Source of the DNA: Rhynchopus sp. YZ270_cl-10
Lineage: Eukaryota; Euglenozoa; Diplonemea; Diplonemida; Diplonemidae
NCBI GenBank assembly: GCA_964035575.1
Contig: OZ037877.1
Coordinates: 744,001-808,000, forward strand
Direction of reading: 5' to 3'
DNA length: 64,000 nucleotides
Shown: positions 19,383-28,590 of the stretch, one piece after another
How the letters are laid out: each line of letters opens with the position of its first letter
How positions within the stretch are numbered: position 1 is the stretch's first letter
Made by a program: the position numbers and the translations under genes
Notes under the pieces: generated by a model
The model's database searches: none
Told to the model about the DNA's origin: nothing
What the model saw: the letters and a program-made list of their open reading frames with translations, nothing else

Positions 19383-20573
19383 TCATGAAACTGTCCCACA
19401 CTTTCTGCAGTTCACATCCTCCCCATTCTTTATAGCCATACAGTGCATACAACCATGCACATTGCATGCGACACAGTCAAACGCACAGCTTTTACAGATC
19501 ATTTTTGCACAGTTTTTGCATGGTGTATAACAGGGCTTGCACACCGCTGTGGTGCACAATGTACATTCATCCATGCACTCTGCGCAGCCCACTGCATCAC
19601 AACCACCACACGGTGTGTACTGTGCGTGGCACGTCCCTTCTGTACCACGGCAGGTCATTCCGAGGAGGGTTACACCCTTGGAGATTGCTTCGCAGACCTT
19701 CGAGACGTCGTTGCTGTAGCCTACCTCGGGGTAGACTGTGGGGACAGGACGGGAGAGGTTGGCGAGCGCCCCACTGAGGCACCTCTCCTCTATGACGACG
19801 CGCTGTGCCTGCGATGCGTCCCGCGAACACACCGAAGCAATGCGCGCACGCAGCTCCCCTGCCGTCTGCACATAGTCATCCAGATCATACATCTCCTGCA
19901 CCGCCTGCTGTCTCCGCGTTGCCGACAAATGCTTGACCTGCAACGTCATCGCCTCCTCCTTACACTGCAACACATCACGGATATCACTAAAGTCCTTTGC
20001 AATAGCAGCAAGCAAGGCCTCCTGCTGGGTCTCATCCTCCAATGCGCTGCGGTGTTCCTGCAGACGCCTGCGGTGGTGGTGTGCCAGCTTTAACTCAACG
20101 TCTAAACGCTCTGATTCGGTTTTGAGACCCCTCCGCAGACCGTCCTGGATCTCTTGAATATCATTGAGACGATGCCCCGTGTGTCGGCCGTCCTTTTCAC
20201 AACGGAGGCAGACCAGCTCCCCGTCGCAGCCTTCTTCAGTGCATTGGTAATGCAGGACATATCCGTGGTGGTGTGAACAGTGTACTTCTATGAAGTCCTC
20301 CGCATCCCAGGGAACGAGGCTGGTACGGTGTGTTGCCTTTGTGACACGACCATGTGTCGCTTCGTAACAAGCCTCGTCAGCACAGAGGAACAGTGCGACC
20401 CCGCCGTTCCGGCTGCAGTCTGCACAGCGGTACACTGCCGCAGCCGCCTCACACTCACTGCAGATCGGCTCTGCGCTGGGTGGCGCGCTTGGGGGTGTCA
20501 TGGGCACTACGTCTGGAGTGTCCACATCTACCTCCATGTCCACATCCACCTCTACCTCCACTGCAGCAGACAT
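19383..20573 (-). CDS. Double B-box zinc-finger protein with coiled coil and Cys-rich tail (TRIM-like, no RING)
   Basis: Single exon, 396 residues from the ATG at 20573. After an acidic Val/Asp-rich lead, a first B-box spans about residues 35-92 (CSECEAAAAVYRCADC, LCADEACYE, final histidines). A second spans about 95-140 (CSHHHGYVLHYQC, CDGELVCLRCEKDGRHTGH). Together these give the C/H ligand order of B-box 1 and 2. Residues about 150-250 are a charged coiled coil, as in tripartite-motif proteins. The C-terminal 85 residues hold about 20 cysteines in CxxC pairs (TPCGGCDAVGCAECMDEC, CKNCAKMICKSC, CMHCM), probably more zinc sites. No RING precedes the B-boxes, so ubiquitin ligase activity is not indicated; a scaffolding role is inferred only from family. 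The tail could be a separate Cys-repeat domain. Confidence 0.8.
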   Translation of the reverse strand: MSAAVEVEVDVDMEVDVDTPDVVPMTPPSAPPSAEPICSECEAAAAVYRCADCSRNGGVALFLCADEACYEATHGRVTKATHRTSLVPWDAEDFIEVHCSHHHGYVLHYQCTEEGCDGELVCLRCEKDGRHTGHRLNDIQEIQDGLRRGLKTESERLDVELKLAHHHRRRLQEHRSALEDETQQEALLAAIAKDFSDIRDVLQCKEEAMTLQVKHLSATRRQQAVQEMYDLDDYVQTAGELRARIASVCSRDASQAQRVVIEERCLSGALANLSRPVPTVYPEVGYSNDVSKVCEAISKGVTLLGMTCRGTEGTCHAQYTPCGGCDAVGCAECMDECTLCTTAVCKPCYTPCKNCAKMICKSCAFDCVACNVHGCMHCMAIKNGEDVNCRKCGTVS

Positions 20574-20673
20574 AGCCAATAAAAGAGGGGTGGTTTAGTG
20601 TATATCTGGGAGGGAAGGGTTCTTGAGGGGGGTTGAAGGGAATTTAGGGCCTGAGAATAAAGGTGCCTCAAAT

Positions 20674-20704
<31 letters not shown>

Positions 20705-21043
20705 ATAGGAGGGTTGGAATGGGTATATAGAAGAGTGTTCCAAAGAGAGAAAAAAAAATTTTTTTTTGAAAAAAAATGTGATGAAAAACGGAAGCTCGTT
20801 TTGCCCACCTTTTTAATCACAATCGGGTTATCGCACAGCATCAGCCGTAATGGATTTGAAAAGGGGGGGGGGAGATTGTCTGAGGGATCATTCCACCCAG
20901 CCTAAGTTCGGAATTTTGGCGCGATGTAGTGTTCAAGCATGGGTACGGTACCCTCCCTCCCCCTCTTTACCCCCAACCCTATTCACACCCCCCCACCCCC
21001 TGACACCACCTTTCCCTTAAACGACGTGGTGCAAAATAGTTTC
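20574..21043. other. Intergenic upstream of the B-box gene
   Basis: Contains a (GA)n run at 20674-20699 and C-rich runs. No gene seen. Confidence 0.4.
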
Positions 21044-21979
21044 ATCAGTCCTATTCGTGGTCATTTACCCCCCCCCCTTTGGGTCGGTGAACCGGAAATT
21101 TTGGAAATAAGGGGGTAAAATAAGGGGGGGGGGGGTAAATGAGGGGGTAAGGGGGGGGGGGGGTAAATTACCATGTTATGGGTTAGGTCATGTTTTTGGG
21201 TGGGAAGGGGGGACTTTTTCATACACGGTGGGGTAAAATTTTGCACAACACAGTGTGACGACACATGCTCTCATGACAAATGTGTCATCTGAAAAAAATT
21301 CCTCACTTCCTTGCGACATCGCAAGCAGTCATGCATCATGGATCCACATCATCCACATCATCTTTCTGCCCGTGCCTGAACCATGACTGGTCAGGGATCA
21401 CGGTGTTGCCTCAGATTCCGTGAGGTGTCCCAAACGTATCGCCCACGCAGCACAAACGTACCCACCTGCACCCATCTACCTGCACACGTGATGTAAAACA
21501 GGGTGAAAGATTATTTGCACTTTACCCCTTTCCTCATTTCGAGCTTGTCTCCAGCTTCAAATCAGACGAGTCCTACAGTCTCCGGATGTACGACCCGCTG
21601 AACACATCAGCCCCTCCCAGCAAACCATAAAACAAAACAGGTATGCGCTGCACTAAGTGAAACTATTACCCCATAATTACACGCCAGGTGGTGTTTTGCC
21701 ACTCGTTCCCTGAACCCCCTCGCTTCGCTCGTGGGTTTAGGTCACTCGTGACAAAACACCACCTGGCGTGTTGCGGCGATAATTACCCAAAAATTACCTG
21801 GTGGCTGGTACTTTACCCCCCCAGGGGGGTAAAGTACCAGCCACAACAGGGTATTATAAGGGGGGGGGGTAAATTACCATGTTATTTTGGCCTGAACCGT
21901 TTTTTTCTGAAAAAGGGGGTAAAATAAGGGGGGGGGGTAAATTTAGGGGGGGGGGTAAATGACCACGAATAGGACTGAT
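21044..21979. mobile_element. Inverted-repeat DNA element with internal hairpins (936 bp)
   Basis: ATCAGTCCTATTCGTGGTCA continues into TTTACC plus a C-run at the left, and the exact complement ends the right side, giving about 33-bp terminal repeats. The interior holds two near-perfect hairpins, 21682-21771 (CGCCAGGTGGTGTTTTG and its complement) and about 21798-21843 (GGCTGGTACTTTACCCCCC and its complement), plus G-run/TAAATTACCATGTTAT blocks near both ends. The flanking duplication is unclear (possibly AT). No transposase frame is recognised. Confidence 0.65.
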
Positions 21980-22073
21980 ATTTTATATTTTCTGTGCTCT
22001 CCCCGCGGAAATGGCTGCAGCATAAGAGAAAATGGTGTTGTATTGGGACAAAAGAACAGAGAAATGTGTCGTA

Positions 22074-22115
22074 AAGATGAGCCTACGCCTCACAACTGCT
22101 TCGTCGCTTTTGCTT
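22074..22115 (-). repeat. Hairpin repeat C, diverged
   Basis: AAGATGAGCCTACGCCTC ... AACTGCTTCGTCGC. Confidence 0.4.
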
Positions 22116-22266
22116 CACTAAAAGCTGTGCAACACAATCCTTTCTGAACCCCCTTTCCGACCCTGCTAGCCTGACCCACACCCTGAGAAGGGTCGGCAGG
22201 AGACACTAAGGCGAACCTTTGGCTTCCCTTTGCGTTGTGTCTTTTCTGCGAACTTCTTGAACAAAA

Positions 22267-22542
22267 CTACTCGCCCACTCTCTCCTCTGCCTCTGGTAAC
22301 ACCTCAGATGCGATCGCTTCTGGCTTAATGTCTTTCGGTGCCCGATATGTGTTTTTACTCCATGTACGTTTGCCTTGTTCTTTCAAGTAATAAGACTGGA
22401 TAAAATACCCTACAGAGAATATCACTATCATGCCTGTGAACAGCCCCAGGTCTGGTACAGACGGACTCGAGTAAGAATGCCCGGCACCACCTGTCTGCGT
22501 CTTTCGAAAGAACTTATTTAACAGGGGGCGTGTCACTTGCAT
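22267..22542 (-). CDS. Small one-helix membrane protein, possibly mitochondrial
   Basis: 91 residues from the ATG at 22542. The N-terminal 35 residues are basic and Ser/Thr-rich (MQVTRPLLNKFFRKTQTGG), like a targeting segment. One hydrophobic helix follows (LGLFTGMIVIFSVGYFI), then a basic YYLKEQGKRTWSKNTYRAPK stretch and an acidic tail. Size and layout recall accessory subunits of inner-membrane complexes, such as ATP synthase or cytochrome oxidase small subunits, but no specific family is recognised. The frame stays open for 90 codons upstream of this ATG, over low-complexity C/T-rich sequence that looks like leader. Confidence 0.5.
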   Translation of the reverse strand: MQVTRPLLNKFFRKTQTGGAGHSYSSPSVPDLGLFTGMIVIFSVGYFIQSYYLKEQGKRTWSKNTYRAPKDIKPEAIASEVLPEAEERVGE

Positions 22543-23087
22543 CGTACCGTTCTGTGTCCCCCCCCCAACCCCTTTTGTTACCTGTAAATTTTGTGGGTAG
22601 CTGTATGGAGGGGGGATTGAAAATGTTTTTTGTATGTTTTGAAAGTGCTTTGTGCTCTGTTTAATTTTGCTTGATAGTTTTGTAGACGTGGAGTTGGAGA
22701 GGAAGGGCGCGTTACTTTGTATGAGATTACGACTTATCCTCTTTCTCTGTATGGAGGGGGGAAGAGGGGGAAGAGGGGAAGAGGGATAGCTGCTGTGCCG
22801 ACCATCGCGCAAGTGCCGACCTTAAGGGTAAACTAGGGTCAGCCCCCAATGCTGTGTGGGAAGCCACACTACAGAAGGAAAAGGCGTAGCTCGTCCTCAA
22901 CCTTAGCCTTTTTATGAAAAAGGAGAGTAATAAAAATTGCTTTGGAGGGTTGCGGTCAAGTTGAGAAAGTGAAAAGGAAAGAGAAGATGGTAATCCTAGC
23001 GGCGCGTATTGGTCTGTTTGGACCGAAGAAATGGAAAAGAATGGAAAAAGACAAATAAAGAGAGCATCTTTCATTATTTTTTTTTTT

Positions 23088-23134
23088 GAAACCTTGGTTT
23101 TGTATCAGTGCAGACACCCGAGGATGCGCTTCAC
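23088..23134 (-). repeat. Dispersed repeat A
   Basis: The plus strand reads GAAACCTTGGTTTTGTATCA, then GTGCAGACACCCGAGGATGC. Confidence 0.6.
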
Positions 23135-23161
23135 TTTTTTTTGTTTTTGTTTTTGCTTTTT

Positions 23162-23210
23162 TGAAGAATTGTTGGAATAGTATAGTTGCCACCTGTGCAA
23201 AGCTCTTCTG
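23162..23210 (-). repeat. Dispersed repeat B, copy 3
   Basis: TGAAGAATTGTTGGAATAGT, ATAGTTGCC; it lies only 27 bp from the repeat A copy before it. Confidence 0.55.
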
Positions 23211-23788
23211 TCCGACTTGTTTTCTTTTTTGAAATATTGCAGTGCAGACGTCTCCCGAGGTGCTCCACTAAATGTATTTTTGATTTGTTTATTTTGTTTT
23301 TTGTTTTTTGCTTTTCTTTTGTTTTCTTTTCTGACAAAGAAAGGAGGGGGCGAGGGGGGGAAAGAAAAGTGGGAGATAGGGGTGCTGGTGGAAGAGGGGG
23401 AGGGGGAGGGAGGGGAAAGGTGGGTAACTTCTTCTTTTTTCCACAAAAAACCCATCCACGCACAGACACACAAATAGTGCCACTTATGCCATTCCTTGAA
23501 GTTGCGCGGACACTTCATGAATAGAGGAACACACGTCAACAACAAAGACGAAACAAAAACAAAAAATAAAATAAAAATTTGGGGGAAAAAGGGGAGAAAA
23601 AAAAAGACGGATGTATCTGAACTGACACACATTAGGTGTCAGATTCCTTGGGAATACCCAACGAACTGATTTCAAAACACCCTCACACCCACGCATACGC
23701 ATATTTTGAAAGAAATAGAACACATCGTCTGTGTTTCGGGAAAGAAAAAGAGTTGTAGAAAAAAAGAGGGAGGGGGGAAAAGGGGAAC

Positions 23789-23820
23789 TAAGATGAACCT
23801 AAGCCTCGCGTAGTCACCTA
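23789..23820 (-). repeat. Hairpin repeat C
   Basis: CTAAGATGAACCTAAGCCTC, GCGTAGTCACC. Confidence 0.55.
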
Positions 23821-23875
23821 TATTTAAAAATGATGTTATGATACTGTTCTGAGAAGAAAAAAATAAGAAAAGTTG

Positions 23876-24005
23876 ACTTGAAATACAACAGCCCGCTCGT
23901 GACAGTGTACCTAAGATTGGGTGGGAAAGGCAAAATAAAAGAGAGAGAGAGAGAGTTGAAAGTGAAAACGCCTCACCGTACACCAACAGACGCACGGCAC
24001 TGGAA
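23876..24005 (-). repeat. Dispersed repeats E and F in tandem
   Basis: GACTTGAAATACAACAGCCC, CGTGACAGTGTACC (E), a (GA)n tract, then GTTGAAAGTGAAAACGCCTC, ACCGTACACC and AGACGCACGGCACTGG (F). Same order as at 11477. Confidence 0.55.
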
Positions 24006-24051
24006 AGAAAAGTTGGCACGCTGGTCATGACTCCATGAGTCTCCCTGTGTG

Positions 24052-24095
24052 TAGTCTGATTAGATTACTTAATGTTTTGAACATTGGTTATTCAT
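24052..24095. repeat. 44-nt exact repeat, second copy
   Basis: Matches 3201-3244 without a mismatch. It also sits inside a repeat C context and contains a small AATGTT/AACATT stem. Confidence 0.75.
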
Positions 24096-24154
24096 CAATC
24101 TTTTTGTTGTATCTCCCTGTGCGTAGTCACCTTAAGGGAAAAGTTTAGATTATG

Positions 24155-24196
24155 GTAAGATGAACGCAAGCCTCACAATGCTTACTCACCTTAAGG
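24155..24196 (-). repeat. Hairpin repeat C
   Basis: TAAGATGAACGCAAGCCTC ... TGCTTACTCACCTTA. Confidence 0.55.
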
Positions 24197-25643
24197 AAAA
24201 GGTGTCCTTCTCGTGCACATACACACAAGAAGAAGAATTTTGCTCGTCCAAAGAGGGGGCAATTTGACATGTTAAGTGGGTACATGTGATATACTCCTTT
24301 GCACCGAGGAAAATCTTTACCATTTTCGAAATTTTTCGACATTTTTTTTCATTAGCATTTCTACACGGTGGAGTCTGACCAGCCTGGCCTGAGGCCAAAC
24401 CGGACTCACCCCCGAGTCCGCCTGGCCGGACTCGGGGTCCGGCCAACCAGACTCAGGGGTCCGCCTGGCCGGACCCCTGGCCGGACCCCGAGTCTGGTTG
24501 GCCGGACCCTGAGTCCGGTTGGCCGGACCCAAAAAAAAAAATTTTTTTTTTTTTTTTGACATCACAAAAATGCCCTTGGTGGGTCCATATGACCCCAAAA
24601 CTGGACTAAAAATGCAAAGGCACTTACGAGCAGTTTAGAGCATCTAGAATTTATTCGACGGCAATTTTGTGTGCACTCTGTACATTTTGTATGGGCCATC
24701 GCCTTAGCAAAAAATCGAAAAATCTGAAAAAAAAAAAATTTTTTTTTCGGGAAAAATTTGGCCTCTGGATTGGGTCTTGGGGCACCGAAAAATGCAAAAA
24801 AACGCAAAATTCGGGTGTTTTGACCATCTGGGGTTTCACCAAATACACGTATTTGAACTATACTACACTAAACAGTGGTTAGACAAGGCGATTTTTGACC
24901 AAAGAAAAAATAACTTTTTTGCCCAAAACTGGCCGTGGTAGGTCATAAAATGGCCCAAAAAATCCAAAGAAAACCTCAGATTGGGCAAATGTTGAAAAAA
25001 ATTTTCAAGTCAAAATTTCAGCCAAAATACGGTCATACCCCGTGTACTGTAGTAGCTAATTTTGACGATTTGAGGCCATAAAAAGCAAAATTTGGCACTT
25101 TTGAGCCTCTGTAGGGGTCTAAAATGTCTAAAATGTGGTTTTGCGTACTCGATTTTTTAGACGAATTTTTTTTCTGTACTGGACACTGGGCACTGTACCC
25201 AGAGAAGGCACCTTGACAGCAGCGAAGGCGCAGGTTACGATGAAGACAAGGTATGTAAATATGTTTAACTGTCAGGCACTAGTGTAGATTCATTCCTTAA
25301 GTGGTTGTCAAGTTGTTGTGTGGTGGTGTTTGTTTTCCCTGATCACCCATCTCACTCTTTTTGGCTGGTGCTTGTAGACTACCCCTACTTTGTGTAATCG
25401 GAATAAACTTACGTATTGCTTGTCATAAGGCATCCGTTTTTTAACTTCTGCAGGCGTGCTCGTTACCTGCTGCACATAATATTCACCTCGCTTCGCTCGG
25501 TAAATACACTTATACATGGTCCCCTCGCTTCGCTTGGGAACCATTGTGCAGCAGGAAACCCGCTGTAGTGTAAAAAAAAGGCTACTTTATTTCACGGTAA
25601 TGCATAGTTATTACCACTCTCTTCATTAACCTCATCTTTAATA

Positions 25644-25842
25644 CTGTAAAATCGTTTAATTTGTCACACCCTAATTAACCGAGTTGAAATATCAGTCAGT
25701 AAATGGATTTTGTCACCCCCTCACATTACGTGATGATTTAATTTATGTTTGTGGGTATTTTTTGTGTCTACTTTTTAAAGTACAGCCTTGAGTGATACTT
25801 TCTTCTGTATTAGGGACGGAAGAATTGTAAACGATTTTACAG
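25644..25842. mobile_element. TA-flanked mariner-like MITE (199 bp)
   Basis: CTGTAAAATCGTTT and its complement form the ends, with TA on each side (25642-25643, 25843-25844). Nested in the larger element. Confidence 0.65.
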
Positions 25843-27222
25843 TACTGCGTTTATACACCATAACTTAATCATACCCCACATTTACACTCATCACAGGATC
25901 GTGAAATCTGAACTGCATCCGTGATTGCGATGAGAAGTTTCGCCGCTCTTCGACATTCTATCAACAACTTAAAAATCCGAAAGGCTTCACCCACATCAAT
26001 CTATTCTGGGTTTGTGGACGAAGACCTGGGGGGTGGGAACACTTTGTCAGTCACTGCTATTGCCATTTAACCCAGGGAGCATAGCTAGTGCAAGAAATTC
26101 GACTTTGGAAACCTTCCGGAAAGTCTGTCCTCTGCTTACGGAGGACGAGGCACAAGAAAATATTGCGTTCCCCCAGAAAACCAGTGCACAATTCACACTC
26201 CTTGTGGGTGGTCTTGTTGCCTTTTTTGTCACAGTAATTTTGGCCCAGGCATGTTCTTGAAGCATGACAATTTAGTGTGTATGGGGCAGGGTGTTGTTTT
26301 GTTCTGAATTCTCTAGTTATCATCTAAGTCAATTGCGGGTGGTGGTTTGTGTAGCGTGAGGCACTCTTTTTAACAAACTTCCTGCGGCTGCTAAAGCGTT
26401 ATTTCTTCGGATTTAACAACGTACAGCGTAACATAGTGGATTCGCCTGGTCGACACAACCTTTGATAGATATGGGATAACCAACCCCCTTCGACCCCTCG
26501 TGGGTTCACTGAACAAGCCCTCGTGGTAGTTAAACGCGATTGAACATTTAAATTTCTAGAGATGAAAGAACAAGATAACACTTCTGTACCCGCGCATCAA
26601 AATTGTGGAAAACTTTGCACCCCAAACACCCTCAACAACGCCCGCCAAAAGGCGCCCCTTGTTGCTGGGAGTTGGTTCTCATTGATACCTGCACAGCGGG
26701 CATTCCTCTGAGTCCAACGCATGTTTGGCCTGTCTGCGGCGTTGTACTTAAGGTGCACGAAGACAGGGTCTGGTGGTAAATTTTGCGTAGTACTGCGACG
26801 TGGTACTACGTGGGTCTGGGAATTTGGGTACCTGGGTACAGGAAATTTGTTGTGGAAGACATCAACCACCATGCATTGAGGAGGGTAAGACAGTGTTCGC
26901 AGTTTCTACCTGATAGCATTACAACATTTAACTTCTCCACGGGGGTCTTGGGCCGTTCACTCGGTTCTACCTTGACTACCGGAAGATATTCTTGAGGCCT
27001 TTTTGGTCTCTAGAATATCCGGTCTTCCCGAACGGAGGCACACTTTGTGTGTTACTACGACCTGGCAATTTCCAGCAGTAGGTTAAGTAATCTTTCTTGT
27101 AAATTGTTGGATCATTATCTCCTCAGTGCATGAATGCCCCACGTGACTGGACACTTTTGTGTTTGTCATGTGGAGCTGTGGTTGCTCTTTCACGACTTTT
27201 TTCCTTGTACACAGTGTACCGT

Positions 27223-27408
27223 GTACCTGGGTACCTGGGTACCTGGGTACCTGGGTACCTGGGTACCTGGGTACCTGGGTACCTGGGTACCTGGGTACCT
27301 GGGTACCTGGGTACCTGGGTACCTGGGTACCTGGGTACCTGGGTACCTGGGTACCTGGGTACCTGGGTACCTGGGTACCTGGGTACCTGGGTACCTGGGT
27401 ACCTGGGG
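27223..27408. repeat. Perfect octamer minisatellite (TACCTGGG)n, about 23 copies
   Basis: The 8-bp unit contains a GGTACC palindrome. It abuts the GC-rich subterminal block of the large element. Open in all frames; no gene. Confidence 0.9.
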
Positions 27409-27636
27409 CGGCCAGGCGGACCCACGGGTCCGGCCAACCGGACTCGGGGGTCCGCCTGGCCGGACTCAGGGGTCCGTCCTTTAGTCCGGCCAAAAGGGTC
27501 CGGCCATTTTGGTCACACTCCACCGTGTAGGGGAAGATAAAAATTGAAGAAACAAAACTCGGCAAGGGGGGAAAAAAAAAAAGAAGAAAAAAAAAAAAGA
27601 CTTGAAATTTTAGGCTAGTTGACGTCACGGACATTC

Positions 27637-27815
27637 GGGTATGGGAGGGTATGGGAGGATTTGGGAGGGTATGGGACAGTATGGGACGGTATGGGACGGT
27701 ATGGGACGGTATGGGACTGTATGGGACAGTATGGGACAGTGTGGGAGGATTTGGGAGGGTATGGGACAGTATGGGACGGTATGGGAGTGGTATGGGAGGA
27801 TTTTTGGAGGTTTGG
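27637..27815. repeat. Minisatellite, TATGGGACGG-type decamers
   Basis: About 17 imperfect 10-bp units alternate between GGGACGG, GGGACAG and GGGAGGAT forms. Confidence 0.85.
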
Positions 27816-28035
27816 GAGTGGTTTGGGGGTCGTGCGTGCACTTAGGGTAGCTCGACTTTTTTTTCGTTTCCCGCTCGCTGACCCTGAAAAAAAAAATGTG
27901 CGCGCGCGCAAAAAAAAAGTTTTTCCTGAAAAAAAGTTGACAAAAAAGTTGTGGGAACAGGGTGATCCTGTGGGTTTTTTATATAAAATCGCCTCAGGGG
28001 CCCCAAAAAACGGGTGACCCAAAACACAGTTTTTT

Positions 28036-28280
28036 GGCATTTCCGGAATCCGTCCAGAAAGTGGTGGGGTCGATGTCGAAAATTGGACAATTTTTTGACC
28101 ACTTAAATTTTTGAAAATATGAGCCCAGTCACTAATAGCTGGGGCCCATTTTCGGCCAAAAAATGCTGCTGAAAAAAATTTTCAGGTGAAAATTTTTCAG
28201 CCCCAAGACATACCGCGATTGGCATTTCCGGAATCTGTCCGCGCTGTGGTGGGGTCAATTTGCCGTCGTCCAGCTGCAAA
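28036..28280 (+). mobile_element. Two fragments of hAT-like MITE family H
   Basis: GGCATTTCCGGAATCCGTCC then GTGGTGGGGTCGATG at 28036, and GGCATTTCCGGAATCTGTCC then GTGGTGGGGTCAATTTGCCG at 28228. Between them is sequence shared with the tandem unit at 46530 (GACCACTTAAATTTTTGAAA, ATGAGCCC). Decamer minisatellites lie on both sides. Confidence 0.6.
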
Positions 28281-28387
28281 TTCACAAATTATGGCCTTTC
28301 CGTATACCTCAAACCCAGACCGGCCCGGTTTGCAGTTCTCGTGTACAATTCGCACGCAAAAGAGAGCAACTCCCACACCGATTAGGG

Positions 28388-28590
28388 GGACGGTACGGGA
28401 CGGTATGGGACGGTATGGGACAGTATGGGACGGTATGGGACAGTGTGGGAGGGTATGGGAGTGGTATGGGAGGTACGGGAGGGTATGGGACGGTATGGGA
28501 CGGTATGGGACAGTATGGGAGGGTACGGGAGGGTATGGGACGGTATGGGACGGTATGGGGGGATTTGGGAGCGTTCGAGGGCGGTACGGG
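28388..28590. repeat. Minisatellite, TATGGGACGG-type decamers, second array
   Basis: About 20 imperfect units, same type as at 27637 and in the same direction. Confidence 0.85.

Larger units (their letters stand above)
22543..24363. other. Repeat-rich intergenic DNA
   Basis: Purine/pyrimidine runs (22690-22800, 23340-23420) and dispersed repeats A, B, C, E and F. No gene supported. Confidence 0.5.
24364..27527. mobile_element. Large TA-flanked DNA transposon, apparently decayed (3.16 kb)
   Basis: The ends CACGGTGGAGTCTGACC and GGTCACACTCCACCGTG are inverted and flanked by TA on both sides (24362-24363, 27528-27529). Inside each end lies a 110-150 bp GC-rich block of repeated GGTCCGGCCAACCGGACTC-like units (24385-24535 and 27409-27512). 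The interior differs from its surroundings: few homopolymers, balanced bases. It contains protein-like pieces on the minus strand (VFVHLKYNAADRPNMRWTQR near 26700; LNCHASRTCLGQNYCDKKGN near 26250) that I cannot assign. A 199-bp MITE and a minisatellite sit inside it. TA duplication suggests a Tc1/mariner/pogo-like mechanism. Confidence 0.6.

Noticed and set aside
21590-21605. ACCCGCTGAAC resembles the start of large-subunit rRNA
   Set aside because: About ten matching bases with no continuation.
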